Position numbers and translations under genes: made by a program. From an uncultured Prevotellaceae bacterium (GTDB taxonomy: Bacteria; Bacteroidota; Bacteroidia; Bacteroidales; Bacteroidaceae): a DNA stretch of 64,000 nt. Of the stretch, positions 1 to 8,609 are shown one piece after another. The DNA is taken from contig CACYQD010000005.1 of assembly GCA_902776475.1 (NCBI GenBank), positions 101,073-165,072 of the forward strand, given 5' to 3'. A model generated the notes under the pieces. That model had not been told where the DNA came from, made no database searches, and was given only the letters and a program-made list of their open reading frames with translations. Each line of letters opens with the position of its first letter. Positions within the stretch are counted from its first letter, which is position 1.

Positions 1-14
1 AAGGAGGGAAAATA

Positions 15-326
15 ATGAACATTAATGAACGAGAAAAATTCTTGAATTGTAAAAGTCTTGATGACATTCTCGACCTGGAATATGGGGAAAGAGGGACTGA
101 AGAAAGAGAAAAGTTTGAGGCAGAAGCAGAAGCATTCTGCCTTGCTGAGGCCTTGAAACAGCACAGGAAAGAAGCGGGGTTAACACAAGAGCAACTTGCC
201 GAAAGGATTGGCACAAAAAAAACCTACATATCCAAAATTGAGAACGGTCATACAGACATTCAACTCACAACCCTTTTCAGAATATTCGCAGGCTTAGGGA
301 AACGTGTTTCCATAACCCTTGTATGA
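15..326 (+). CDS. HigA-like XRE-family antitoxin/regulator
   Basis: This 103-residue protein has an acidic N-terminal half and a C-terminal helix-turn-helix of the XRE/HTH_3 type at about residues 56-77 (LTQEQLAERIG followed by YISKIENG). The layout matches antitoxins of the HigA group, which bind the toxin and repress their own operon. A toxin gene of the HigB/RelE kind usually sits directly upstream, and that DNA lies outside the window, so the pairing cannot be seen. The start at 15 is supported by a strong purine-rich Shine-Dalgarno sequence (AAGGAGGG, positions 1-8), which is uncommon in this group. A solitary XRE regulator is the alternative. Confidence 0.8.
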   Translation: MNINEREKFLNCKSLDDILDLEYGERGTEEREKFEAEAEAFCLAEALKQHRKEAGLTQEQLAERIGTKKTYISKIENGHTDIQLTTLFRIFAGLGKRVSITLV

Positions 327-436
327 CTTTCCAATCATTTTGCCACTGGGAAACCCATTGAGGAAATCCAAGGGCAAATGCGACACCAACGGATCAACGG
401 GGCTTCTGCCTCATGAAAGAACAAGGATATAATGAC

Positions 437-464
437 ACAGGCCGCAGAACGATCTGCGGCCTGT
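437..464. terminator. Hairpin between convergent genes
   Basis: A perfect 12-bp stem (ACAGGCCGCAGA / TCTGCGGCCTGT) with a 4-nt loop lies between the antitoxin and the small convergent gene at 486-704. The T-run that follows is weak, so it may be a terminator for either strand or only a structural hairpin. I see no gene in the rest of 327-485. Confidence 0.5.
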
Positions 465-485
465 GGGTTTATTGTCTGAATGGAT

Positions 486-704
486 TTAGAAATGGTCCCA
501 GAGATTGTTCGAGAATTGGTTGGACATGTTTGGTTCTTCATCGTTGTTATCGGGATTGGGATCGATGGTTGGTTCACCATCTCCTCCACCACCGCTGAAG
601 GTATTCATCAATTTATCCTGAAGGACGTTGCTTCCTATCGAGAGATTGATTTGTTCTGCCTCTGGTGCGATATAGATCTTTTTCATTTTTTCGATGATTT
701 TCAT
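486..704 (-). CDS. Small acidic protein with MKK-x-Y-x-x-P start, unknown function
   Basis: The 72-residue product starts MKIIEKMKKIYIAPEAEQ and ends in a glycine-, proline-, asparagine- and acid-rich tail that closes with an aromatic residue (NNLWDHF). Short Bacteroidales proteins with an 'MKK-Y-x-x-P' start and a low-complexity acidic tail are familiar to me as unnamed hypotheticals; no function is established. There is no signal peptide or membrane segment. It starts 17 bp after the stop of the large secreted protein gene at 722 and has a clear Shine-Dalgarno (GGGAGGA) about 7 nt before the ATG, so it is probably translated from the same mRNA. An internal start at 686 (MKKIYIAP) is possible but lacks that site. 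Confidence 0.6.
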   Translation of the reverse strand: MKIIEKMKKIYIAPEAEQINLSIGSNVLQDKLMNTFSGGGGDGEPTIDPNPDNNDEEPNMSNQFSNNLWDHF

Positions 705-721
705 AACTTGGTCCTCCCTGA

Positions 722-3700
722 TTATTTGATGATCATTTTTTGTCCATTGTGAATATAGACGCCCTTGGCCGTTGGTTCGGCACTGAGTTTACGTCCGTCA
801 ACTGTGTACCATGCGCCACTTTCAGTGTCGAGGTTGAGTTCAGCACCCTGTATCACTGTCGTGCCATCGCCGAAGTCCATGGTGAACTCCAGAGCTTCAG
901 CTTCAGCCGTGAAGACAAAGTAAGCACGGAAGGCGTTCAATGTACGGTCCTTGCCAGTATGCTTCAGTTTGCTGCCAGCGGTCATGTAGTAGATGTTGGA
1001 ATTATGTTCGGCTGTAATGTCGAAGGCATCGTAATATCCTTTGAACTGCACGCATCCGTCAGCTTTGTTGATTGTCGCCGGTTCGGCTTCAACAATATTC
1101 ACATTCATGAACAACGGGTTGACTATGTTGTCTCCACTATCATCCCATTTGATAATATACGGCGTGCCTGCCACCAATTCTTCAGTGATATCGCTACCGA
1201 AGTTCAGTGTTACATGTGTTCCTTCCATCGTGGCATCGGTAAGTGTCTTGGCTGTAGCACCATAAAGGACACCATCTTTGTCGGTGAGGTCCACATTGAA
1301 CGGCAAGCACAGCGTGTTCCAACTGCCGCCCTTGACAAGCGTGCGGCCACCGAGCATCACATTGGCAAGACCCTCATTAGCGGAAATGATGTCGGTGTTG
1401 TCTTCGCCGTCGTCAGTGAAAATGACTGTTGGTTTATAAAGATGGATATTACCCATGGCAATATTACCCTTGTCCTTTGTGTAAATCCACTTGATGTATC
1501 TTGCATTGGAAGGAACGTCTGAATAGATATATGTCTTAGCCGTACTTTCAACGTCACTAATGGTTTTAAAGTCTGTATAATTGATACCGTCAATCGATGT
1601 TTTAACGACCATATTTCCACCAGAGAAGCTATTTCCTTTCATGTCAAATGACAAGATTCCTGGTTCTTCCATGAATTTCAAGACAAGAGCATCGCCATCA
1701 TCATCAAATTTTAATTTCAAGTCTGAAGAATAAGTCCCAACTCCTGAACCTGATAGTCCAGTTGGATAAGAACCATCACTATATTCAAATGGCAAAGTAG
1801 CATAGTCTATAACATACTTATTCTGCGTTATTGTTATGAGAGAAGAATAGATTTCATTGGCATGACTATCAAGACCATAAACCTTCATATATGCAGTACG
1901 GGCATTTCCTTCATTAGAATTTATAATATAAGAGATATTCTTATTATTATTAGCATCTATTTCAGCGATTATCCAATCGTAAGTGGTCTGAGTTGTTCCA
2001 TCTGCTGCAAAAAAATGAACTTCTGCGAATTCTGGATCAACACCATTGTAAGTAACATTAATCGTTCCCTCATGCTCCCCTGCATCAACATTTAGAGATG
2101 TTTGAGCAACAGTAATATTTGCAACAAACCGACTTACATTGATATTGCCCAAAGCCACATTACCAGATGCCTTATTCGAATAAAGCCACTTAATGTATCT
2201 TACATTCTCTGAAAGATTGTCGTATGTCTTTTTCGTTTTATTAGATGGTAATGAAGAGAAAGATTCCAATACCGTATAATTATTGCCATCCTCTGATGTG
2301 AGAACCTGGAATGTACCGCTAGTTGAGAAACTCATGCCTTGAATATCAAATGAAAGAGAACCAGGAGCTTCATTTATCTTCAAAATAAGCCAGTCTCCTG
2401 TTGTATCAAACTTCAATCTTGGGGAACTCGCATTTGCGCCATAATCACCGACACCAGATTGAGTAAGACCTTCTGGAAGATTAGTATTTCCTCCATTATA
2501 TTCAAATGGCAAGGTCGCATAGTCAACTAGTATCTTGTTTTGTGTGATAGTAATGAGCTCTGAATAAACGTCGTTTCTTTCTAAATCCTTACCATATATC
2601 TTAAAATAAGTCGAACGAACTGCACCTTCGTTGGATTCTATTGCATACATAAAATTCAAATCATCATCGAAAGTGCGTTGGTCAAGCCAACTAGGAGCCT
2701 CGCACTCATTACCTGCAGCATCATAGAATATTACATTAACACCTTCATTTTCTATGTCAATATTTTTATAAGTGACACGAATGATTCCATCAGTTGCTTC
2801 TGCTGTTGCTTCGATTGTCTTTCTATCTACCTTAATCGACGGTGTATTGATCTCTATATTTGTTGGATTGACGATTTGCAAAGCGTCATAATAACCTATA
2901 TTACCTGTCAAAGTGATGATGTCATTAACCACCACATCAGAAAGAGTACCCTTGACCAAGATCGTATTGTTACCTTGGGCTATGGTTGTGCCGCTACTGC
3001 TTGTGCTTGCAACCTTGGCATTCACAATCTTAATGAGTTTGGCTTGATTGTCATTAGTTATTTCGGCTATAGTCATGACTGAGGGCTCCACAGTATTGTT
3101 TTGAGATACCACATTACAAGTAGGACTAGTGATTTCCAACAATCCATGATAGCTAGAATTATTCAATGTTCCCTTTACAGTGATTTCGTCACCAACGGCA
3201 ACAGAGATGTTTCCATAAACAACTATAGCTGCGGTTGCGTCTTGTATATATGCTGTCGTGTTATTTCCACTTACACTCTTACTGGTAACAATACCTCTTG
3301 TGATGACCTCTCCTGTTGCTTGAGCCCGGGCTTGGGCGATAGTCTTTTCAGTCTCGATGTTGTATTGGGCTGAGGCAACCTCACTGGCCTTTGTTCCTAC
3401 ATAAGCTATGGCTTTCAGTGTCTTTGTCTCTGAGATTTCAATAGCATTAGAATATGGAGTACTGGCATTAGTTGGAGTAGAGCCATCCAACGTGTAATAA
3501 ATCGAAGCATTTGTGGATTCACAACTGATTGACACATTTTGTACTTCTGTGTATGTGCCTGCAGCAGGGCTGAATGTCGGAGTAGCGACAGCGATAACAT
3601 ATTCAGCTGTGGCAACTTTACTGGCTTCGTTCCCCACATATGCAATGGCTTTAAGGGTCGCTGACTCTGAGATTTGGATAGCACTGGTGTATGGAGTACT

Positions 3701-4363
3701 GGCTTTAGTTGGAGTTTTGCCATCCAACGTATAATAAATCGAAGCACCAGAAGTCTCGCAACTGATTGTTACTGATTGTGGATTATAATAAGTGTCAGAA
3801 CTGAGACTGATGACAGGTGTTTTAACAGAACTTTGAGCTTCTTCTACAAGTTTGTAAACTTTTATGGCATGAGGGTAACTTGACATTCCTGACTGGGCAT
3901 ATGCTTTATACAAATGACTCGTACTATTTGTATATCCTAAAATTCGAGGTAAATTGCTGCTCAAGTTACTATTATTCAAAAACCAGAATGAGTTATCAGT
4001 TTGCTTGATAATCGACCAATCACTGGCGTTATTCTGGGTTCCTAAGCTCATATCTGTACCAGAAGAATTTATCAGGTAATTTTCATTCTTAACATTCTTC
4101 AAATAAAAGCCAGTTGTTGCTGTTTCCAACGTCCATATATAGCTTTCTGTACCTTCAAGTTCTGAGGTTTTATAAGTGTTTGTTGTCGCAAGGGCTTTAT
4201 TAGAAATCTCATTATTCATGACATAGTCATCCTGCTCGAACACATATAACCCGCCAGCTTCCACGGAGGAGACTTGCTCTAATTTGTAAGTCTTTTGTGC
4301 CCATCCAACACTGAACACCGCACATAGCAGTGTCAACATAAGAAATCGTAGATTTTTTTTCAT
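722..4363 (-). CDS. Large secreted multi-domain protein with C-terminal sorting-like tail
   Basis: The product is 1213 residues from the ATG at 4363, where a typical signal peptide (MKKNLRFLMLTLLCAVFSVGWAQ) begins; a longer reading from 4459 adds an implausible leader. Domains in order: an N-terminal region of unknown fold (about 25-175); two tandem CHB_HEX_C-type modules (about 182-257 and 260-336, each with YYTLDG-x-TPT); two OB-fold-like modules (about 338-425 and 430-505); two copies of a 230-residue unit (about 509-748 and 750-978, each with ITITQNK, YATLPFEY and RYIKW); and a tail (YTVDGRKLS...GVYIHNGQKMIIK) that resembles a type IX secretion sorting domain. No catalytic motif is seen. 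A surface-bound binding or adhesion protein is the best inference. Base composition in the middle is more AT-rich than in neighbouring genes. Confidence 0.8.
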   Translation of the reverse strand: MKKNLRFLMLTLLCAVFSVGWAQKTYKLEQVSSVEAGGLYVFEQDDYVMNNEISNKALATTNTYKTSELEGTESYIWTLETATTGFYLKNVKNENYLINSSGTDMSLGTQNNASDWSIIKQTDNSFWFLNNSNLSSNLPRILGYTNSTSHLYKAYAQSGMSSYPHAIKVYKLVEEAQSSVKTPVISLSSDTYYNPQSVTISCETSGASIYYTLDGKTPTKASTPYTSAIQISESATLKAIAYVGNEASKVATAEYVIAVATPTFSPAAGTYTEVQNVSISCESTNASIYYTLDGSTPTNASTPYSNAIEISETKTLKAIAYVGTKASEVASAQYNIETEKTIAQARAQATGEVITRGIVTSKSVSGNNTTAYIQDATAAIVVYGNISVAVGDEITVKGTLNNSSYHGLLEITSPTCNVVSQNNTVEPSVMTIAEITNDNQAKLIKIVNAKVASTSSSGTTIAQGNNTILVKGTLSDVVVNDIITLTGNIGYYDALQIVNPTNIEINTPSIKVDRKTIEATAEATDGIIRVTYKNIDIENEGVNVIFYDAAGNECEAPSWLDQRTFDDDLNFMYAIESNEGAVRSTYFKIYGKDLERNDVYSELITITQNKILVDYATLPFEYNGGNTNLPEGLTQSGVGDYGANASSPRLKFDTTGDWLILKINEAPGSLSFDIQGMSFSTSGTFQVLTSEDGNNYTVLESFSSLPSNKTKKTYDNLSENVRYIKWLYSNKASGNVALGNINVSRFVANITVAQTSLNVDAGEHEGTINVTYNGVDPEFAEVHFFAADGTTQTTYDWIIAEIDANNNKNISYIINSNEGNARTAYMKVYGLDSHANEIYSSLITITQNKYVIDYATLPFEYSDGSYPTGLSGSGVGTYSSDLKLKFDDDGDALVLKFMEEPGILSFDMKGNSFSGGNMVVKTSIDGINYTDFKTISDVESTAKTYIYSDVPSNARYIKWIYTKDKGNIAMGNIHLYKPTVIFTDDGEDNTDIISANEGLANVMLGGRTLVKGGSWNTLCLPFNVDLTDKDGVLYGATAKTLTDATMEGTHVTLNFGSDITEELVAGTPYIIKWDDSGDNIVNPLFMNVNIVEAEPATINKADGCVQFKGYYDAFDITAEHNSNIYYMTAGSKLKHTGKDRTLNAFRAYFVFTAEAEALEFTMDFGDGTTVIQGAELNLDTESGAWYTVDGRKLSAEPTAKGVYIHNGQKMIIK

Positions 4364-4652
4364 AAATATAAAGTTTTGGTTAATAATGACAAAAATGAAT
4401 AGTAGTAATGATGGAAGGAGCAAGGAGGAAAAACCATGATAGTTATTAGGAATATGCATTTTTTGCGTGTCAAGGTATCCTTCAATGCCTTATAGACCCA
4501 TTATGTCGGCAAATTTAGACATTATTTGTCAAAATAACAAAAATTTAGCACTTTTTCTTCTAGAAGAAAAGCATATCCCATGCGACAATGTGGAATGCAA
4601 CCAGTTTGACGACAGTTTCACCCGATTATTCCTTTTTGAGGGCTATCGCGAT

Positions 4653-4693
4653 TCAATTATACAAAAATGCGTAACGCAATTTTGTATAATTGA
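4653..4693. promoter_or_regulatory. 41-bp near-perfect palindrome (candidate operator)
   Basis: The two 20-nt arms around A4673 (left arm TCAATTATACAAAA..., right arm ...TTTTGTATAATTGA) match at 19 of 20 positions. The right arm contains the -33 box of the promoter at 4681-4712, so a protein bound here would block or control transcription. It lies about 55 bp before the start of the broken ATPase gene. Confidence 0.65.
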
Positions 4694-4712
4694 TCTTTTT
4701 TGATTATCTTTG
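4681..4712 (+). promoter_or_regulatory. Bacteroidetes consensus promoter before the ATPase remnant
   Basis: TTTG at 4681-4684, a 20-bp spacer and TATCTTTG at 4705-4712 fit the Bacteroides TTTG-N19-21-TAnnTTTG pattern exactly. The predicted start of transcription is about 30 nt before the ATG at 4748. Confidence 0.75.
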
Positions 4713-4747
4713 TGCCATCATTGCGAAACTGCTAATCACTTAAGAAG

Positions 4748-4965
4748 ATGAAGAATCCATTCCTGACTTACGGATATAATGGTCCGGAAAGGACATCCAG
4801 CCTACAAGTAGTAAGTTTATCAAAAAATACCATCTCACATCTGCCAGTACCGTTCAAAGAGCCATGACGGCTCTTCAAGAGAAGGATATTCTCACAAGCA
4901 GCAATGGTCATTATTATTTATACGACTATTTCTTGTACCTTTGGCTGAAAAAACAAAGAGAATGA
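4748..4965 (+). pseudogene. AAA-family ATPase gene with a large internal deletion
   Basis: The ATG at 4748 begins MKNPFLTYGYNGPE, the usual N-terminus of a widespread Bacteroidales ATP-binding protein family of about 380-400 residues. From about 4795 a different frame continues as PTSSKFIKKYHLTSAS, STVQRAMTALQEKD and YYLYDYFLYLWLKK, which is the C-terminal winged-helix end of the same family, down to the stop at 4963-4965. The Walker A and B region and most of the protein are missing and the two ends are joined out of frame. What is left can make only a 39-residue peptide in the first frame. Family assignment rests on recalled motifs of both ends. Confidence 0.75.
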
Positions 4966-5003
4966 TCAGTGTCTGTCAGGAGTTTCATACACCAAAGGAT
5001 AGA

Positions 5004-5040
5004 AATTGCGCCAACCGTCATGATGACAATTGGCGCAATT
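5004..5040 (-). terminator. Hairpin after the xylan operon
   Basis: An 11-bp perfect stem (AATTGCGCCAA / TTGGCGCAATT) with a 15-nt loop lies about 20 bp beyond the stop of the GH43 gene. It probably ends the operon; a U-rich tract is not obvious. Confidence 0.5.
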
Positions 5041-5058
5041 ATGTTGGAAGAGAACAGG

Positions 5059-6054
5059 CTATTCGCTGACTTCGGTTTTGATGTGGCCCTCGGCATCGAT
5101 GGTGAGGGGGAGGACCTTGACGCTGCGGAGCCAGGTGGTGTCGTTGGAGGGGACACAGTCGTGGTGGAAGAGATACCACTGACCCTTGTACTCCACGATG
5201 CTGTGGTGGGTGGTCCATCCCACGACGGGCTCGAGGATGACGCCCTGATAGGTGAAGGGTCCGTAAGGATTGTCACCCACGGCATAGCACAGGTAATGGG
5301 TGTCGCCGGTGCTGTAGGAGAAATAATACTTGCCGTTCATCTTGTGCATCCAGGAAGCCTCGAAGAAGCGGTGCGGATCGCTGGCCTTCAGCGGTTTGCC
5401 TTCCTCATCGACGATGACGACGGGACGGGGAGCCTCAGCGAACTGCAGCACGTCATCAGTCATGCGGGCCACGCGGGAAGGGATGGGGTCCTCGTCGCCT
5501 TCGGGCAACATGGTGGGACGGAAATTCTCCTCACCGACAGAAGCGGCGGGTTTGAGTTTGTTGTCGCGGTACCACTGCAACTGACCGCCCCAGATGCCAC
5601 CAAAATAGCAGTAGATCTGGCCGTCGTCGTCCTTAAAGACGCAGGGGTCGATGCTGTAGGAACCGATAATGGGTGCGGGCTGCGGGATGAAGGGGCCTTC
5701 GGGCTTGTCGGCCACGGCCACGCCGAGGTGGAAGACACCGGTGTAGTCCTTAGCGGAGAAGATGAGATAGTACTTGCCATCTTTCTCCACCACGTCGTTG
5801 TCCCACATCTGCTTCTCTGCCCAGGGCACTTGATCGACATCGAGGATCACGCCATGGTCGGTGACCTCACCGCCCATCACATCGTCCATCGACAGCACGT
5901 GGTAGTCGCGCATCTGGAAATGGCCACCGTCGTCATCGAAACACTCGCCGCTGTCCCAGTCATGGCTGGGATAGACATACATGCGGCCGTTGAACACATT
6001 GGCCGAGGGGTCGGCCATATAATCCTTAGGGAATAGATACCTTGATTTTGCCAT
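5059..6054 (-). CDS. Glycoside hydrolase family 43 (xylosidase/arabinofuranosidase type)
   Basis: This 331-residue protein has the GH43 five-bladed propeller signature: catalytic base Asp15 in ADPSANVFNGRMYVYPSHD, pKa-modulating Asp136 in SIDPCVFKDDDG, and acid Glu232 in FFEASWMHKMNGKYYFSYS. It has no signal peptide, so it should act in the cytoplasm on short xylo- or arabinoxylo-oligosaccharides. It is the last gene of a four-gene xylan operon, 8 bp after the GH10 gene. This fits a pathway in which a surface or periplasmic xylanase makes oligomers, the GPH transporter imports them and this enzyme releases monosaccharides. Beta-xylosidase against alpha-L-arabinofuranosidase activity cannot be decided from sequence by eye. 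Confidence 0.9.
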   Translation of the reverse strand: MAKSRYLFPKDYMADPSANVFNGRMYVYPSHDWDSGECFDDDGGHFQMRDYHVLSMDDVMGGEVTDHGVILDVDQVPWAEKQMWDNDVVEKDGKYYLIFSAKDYTGVFHLGVAVADKPEGPFIPQPAPIIGSYSIDPCVFKDDDGQIYCYFGGIWGGQLQWYRDNKLKPAASVGEENFRPTMLPEGDEDPIPSRVARMTDDVLQFAEAPRPVVIVDEEGKPLKASDPHRFFEASWMHKMNGKYYFSYSTGDTHYLCYAVGDNPYGPFTYQGVILEPVVGWTTHHSIVEYKGQWYLFHHDCVPSNDTTWLRSVKVLPLTIDAEGHIKTEVSE

Positions 6055-6062
6055 AATGAATA

Positions 6063-7172
6063 TTATTGATAAAGTTTGATGATTTCATTGACTACAGGCT
6101 TCGCCTGATACTGGCGGTCGAAAAGCAGGGGGTAGTTGGTGCGCCCCTTGATGGGCCAGCCGTTGAGCCATGAACCGCCGTCGCTGATGCCCCAGAGGTT
6201 GACGCGGCTGATCTGATGGCGGTGCTTGTAGTAGATCTTGAACAGGTCCAGCCAGCGTTTGTCGAGTTCCTTGGCCTTGTTGGCGGGCAGTCCGTCAGCA
6301 TAGGGATTGTATTTCTTCTGGAACTCATAGTTCTGTTCGACACTGGCGCCGCCGAAGCCCTCGGGGTTGGGCAGCACGTTGATGTCGAGTTCGGTGATCA
6401 TCACCTTGACGCCACAGGCGGCGAAGGCATCGATCGACTTCTCATACTCCTCCAGGTTGGGGTAGTCCAGACCGTTATGGCTCTGCATGCCGACACCGTC
6501 GATGCGCAAGCCCTTCGCCTTGAGGTTCCTCACCAGGCGGCACACGGCCTCGCGCTTCTTGGCACCGGCCATCGAGTAGTCGTTGTAGTAGAGTTCAGCG
6601 TCTGGGTCAGCCTCGTGGGCAGTTCTGAAAGCGATCTCGATGAACTCCTCACCCAAGAGGTTGTAGAAGGGTGACTTGCGGAAGGAACCGTCGTCCTCGA
6701 TGGCCTCGTTGACGACATCCCAACCGTGCACCTGACCTTTGTAATGGCCCACGACGGTCTTGATATGCCTCACCAAACGATCGCGCAGCACCTCCTTCGA
6801 GGCGGGAGAAGCGGCATAGCCGTTGGTGAACATCCAGTCGGGTGCCTGGGAATGCCACACCAGACAGTGGCCGATAACCTTCAGGTGATGCTGCTGGCAG
6901 TAGTTGACGAACTTGTCGGCCACCCGGAAGTCGAAGATGCCTTCTGCAGGTGCCAACACTTCGCTTTTCATGCAGTTTTCTGCCACGGCACAGTTGAAAT
7001 GGCGGTCGATGACAGCATCCGCCTCAGGCACCTGGCCATCGCTCTGCCACTGGTTGATGGCAGCGCCGATGAGGAAGTGCTTGCCCAGCGCATCCTTCAA
7101 GCCCTGAGCCTGGGCAGGAAAGACGGACATCAACGACAGGGCCGCGATGATGATGGATCTGGTCATTTTCAT
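6063..7172 (-). CDS. GH10 endo-1,4-beta-xylanase
   Basis: The product is 369 residues with a cleavable signal peptide (MKMTRSIIIAALSLMSVFPAQAQ). The GH10 barrel fills the rest: acid/base Glu156 in HGWDVVNEAIED and nucleophile Glu261 in KVMITELDINV, with the conserved GHCLVWHSQAPDW segment at about 101-113. It cleaves internal beta-1,4 links of xylan in the periplasm or at the cell surface. There is no carbohydrate-binding module and no lipobox, so it is the minimal single-domain form. It starts 8 bp after the end of the transporter gene and is followed 8 bp later by the GH43 gene, so the three are surely co-transcribed. Confidence 0.95.
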   Translation of the reverse strand: MKMTRSIIIAALSLMSVFPAQAQGLKDALGKHFLIGAAINQWQSDGQVPEADAVIDRHFNCAVAENCMKSEVLAPAEGIFDFRVADKFVNYCQQHHLKVIGHCLVWHSQAPDWMFTNGYAASPASKEVLRDRLVRHIKTVVGHYKGQVHGWDVVNEAIEDDGSFRKSPFYNLLGEEFIEIAFRTAHEADPDAELYYNDYSMAGAKKREAVCRLVRNLKAKGLRIDGVGMQSHNGLDYPNLEEYEKSIDAFAACGVKVMITELDINVLPNPEGFGGASVEQNYEFQKKYNPYADGLPANKAKELDKRWLDLFKIYYKHRHQISRVNLWGISDGGSWLNGWPIKGRTNYPLLFDRQYQAKPVVNEIIKLYQ

Positions 7173-7180
7173 GTCACGAA

Positions 7181-8587
7181 TTATTCTTCAGCGGCAGCGC
7201 GCTCCTCGATCTTCTTGTTGATGTCATCAATCACGTCGTCGGTCAACTCATACTTGGAGATAATCCACATGGCCAACATGAGCAACAGGGCGGGAATGAC
7301 GCAGACGAGCCAGAGGATACCCTCTTCGGCAAACGGAGTCTGGTCGATGGTCTCACTCTTGTAATCAACGAAGGACAGCACTGCTGGACCCACGATGCTA
7401 CCGAAGGTCATACCGGCCTTGAAGAAGAGACCTGTCAAGGCATTGACAATGCCAGAGATGCGGCGGCCTGTGGTATATTCACCGTAGGAGATGACCTCAG
7501 GAACCAATGCCCACATGTAACCCGTGGCCACGATGACACCCGTACTCTTGATGAACTGCGCAATATAGATGAGCGTCATGTTCACATTCTCCATCTTGGA
7601 GATGAAATAAAGCATTGCCATACCGATGATGGCGGCTCCTAAGAAGATGTAGAACATGTTTTTCTTGCCCACCATGCGCTTGAACCACGGAACAAGCGGC
7701 ATGAAGATGAAGGCCGGGATGGAACCGAGTGCCATGAAGATCGACAATTCCTGAGCGGATCCATGCAGGTTGCTGTTGACGAAATAGGCACCAGCAGCAT
7801 TGCCCACCGACATCATGGCGAAAGCGGTGATGAAGAAGAAGGCTATGACACGCAAGGGACGGTTGCGCAAGAACTCCATCCAGAGGTCGCTGACCTTCAC
7901 GTTCTCAGTGGTCTTCGCATCCATCACGACGCGCTCCTTGCACTGGCTGAAGCAGAACAAGAGGAGGCAGAAGCCGACGATGGCATAGATGGTCATGGTG
8001 GTGAACCATGCATTGGAATCTTTCGGGAGACTGTCGGAAGGAGCACCTGCAAGCAGGGCGATGAACAGCGGCAGGCCGGAGTTGACAGCCAGACCACCCA
8101 GGTTGGCCATGAACATACGTACCGACGTCAGGATGGTGATCTCGTTGGTGTCACGCGTCAAGGATGAGTTCAATGCTCCATAAGGCACGTTGATGAACGT
8201 GTAGAGCAATTGCATGGAGATATAAGTGACATAAGCGTAGATCAGCGACGGAGCGAAACCGTTGTAGAAGCAGAGTATGGCGAAGCCGGAAAGCGGGATA
8301 CCCACATAGAGCAGATATGAGCGGTATTTACCGTAACGTGGGTTGCTCTTGTCGATCAATGCGCCCACGATGGGATCCCAGATCACATTGGCCACATTGC
8401 CCACAAGGAACATGACAGCCACCGCCGACGGAGTCAGTCCGTAGATGTCGGTATAGAAGAACAACAGGTAAGTACAGATTACCTGAAAGATCAGGTTTTG
8501 CGCCAGGTCTCCAGAACCGAAACCGATGCGCTGCAACCAACTGAGTTTGTAGAAGCCTTTGGCTTCATTTACTTCATTCATAGCCAT
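7181..8587 (-). CDS. GPH-family sugar:cation symporter (xyloside type)
   Basis: This 468-residue membrane protein has about 12 hydrophobic segments and the glycoside-pentoside-hexuronide (GPH) family signature near the N-terminus (FGSGDLAQNLIFQVICTYLLFFYTD, then WDPIVGALIDKS and RYGKYRSYLL). GPH carriers move oligosaccharides or glycosides with sodium or protons across the inner membrane. It lies between the esterase and the xylanase in the xylan operon, so xylo-oligosaccharides are the likely substrate. The substrate is inferred from context only. Confidence 0.9.
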   Translation of the reverse strand: MAMNEVNEAKGFYKLSWLQRIGFGSGDLAQNLIFQVICTYLLFFYTDIYGLTPSAVAVMFLVGNVANVIWDPIVGALIDKSNPRYGKYRSYLLYVGIPLSGFAILCFYNGFAPSLIYAYVTYISMQLLYTFINVPYGALNSSLTRDTNEITILTSVRMFMANLGGLAVNSGLPLFIALLAGAPSDSLPKDSNAWFTTMTIYAIVGFCLLLFCFSQCKERVVMDAKTTENVKVSDLWMEFLRNRPLRVIAFFFITAFAMMSVGNAAGAYFVNSNLHGSAQELSIFMALGSIPAFIFMPLVPWFKRMVGKKNMFYIFLGAAIIGMAMLYFISKMENVNMTLIYIAQFIKSTGVIVATGYMWALVPEVISYGEYTTGRRISGIVNALTGLFFKAGMTFGSIVGPAVLSFVDYKSETIDQTPFAEEGILWLVCVIPALLLMLAMWIISKYELTDDVIDDINKKIEERAAAEE

Positions 8588-8609
8588 AAATCTATTGTTT
8601 TAAGTTTTA

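Noticed and set aside
740-1522. Long open frame opposite the large secreted protein gene
   Set aside because: No start signal, no domain, and it mirrors the codon pattern of the real gene on the other strand.
4969-6036. 355-codon open frame opposite the GH43 gene
   Set aside because: The GH43 frame has all catalytic residues; this frame has a composition typical of an antisense shadow.
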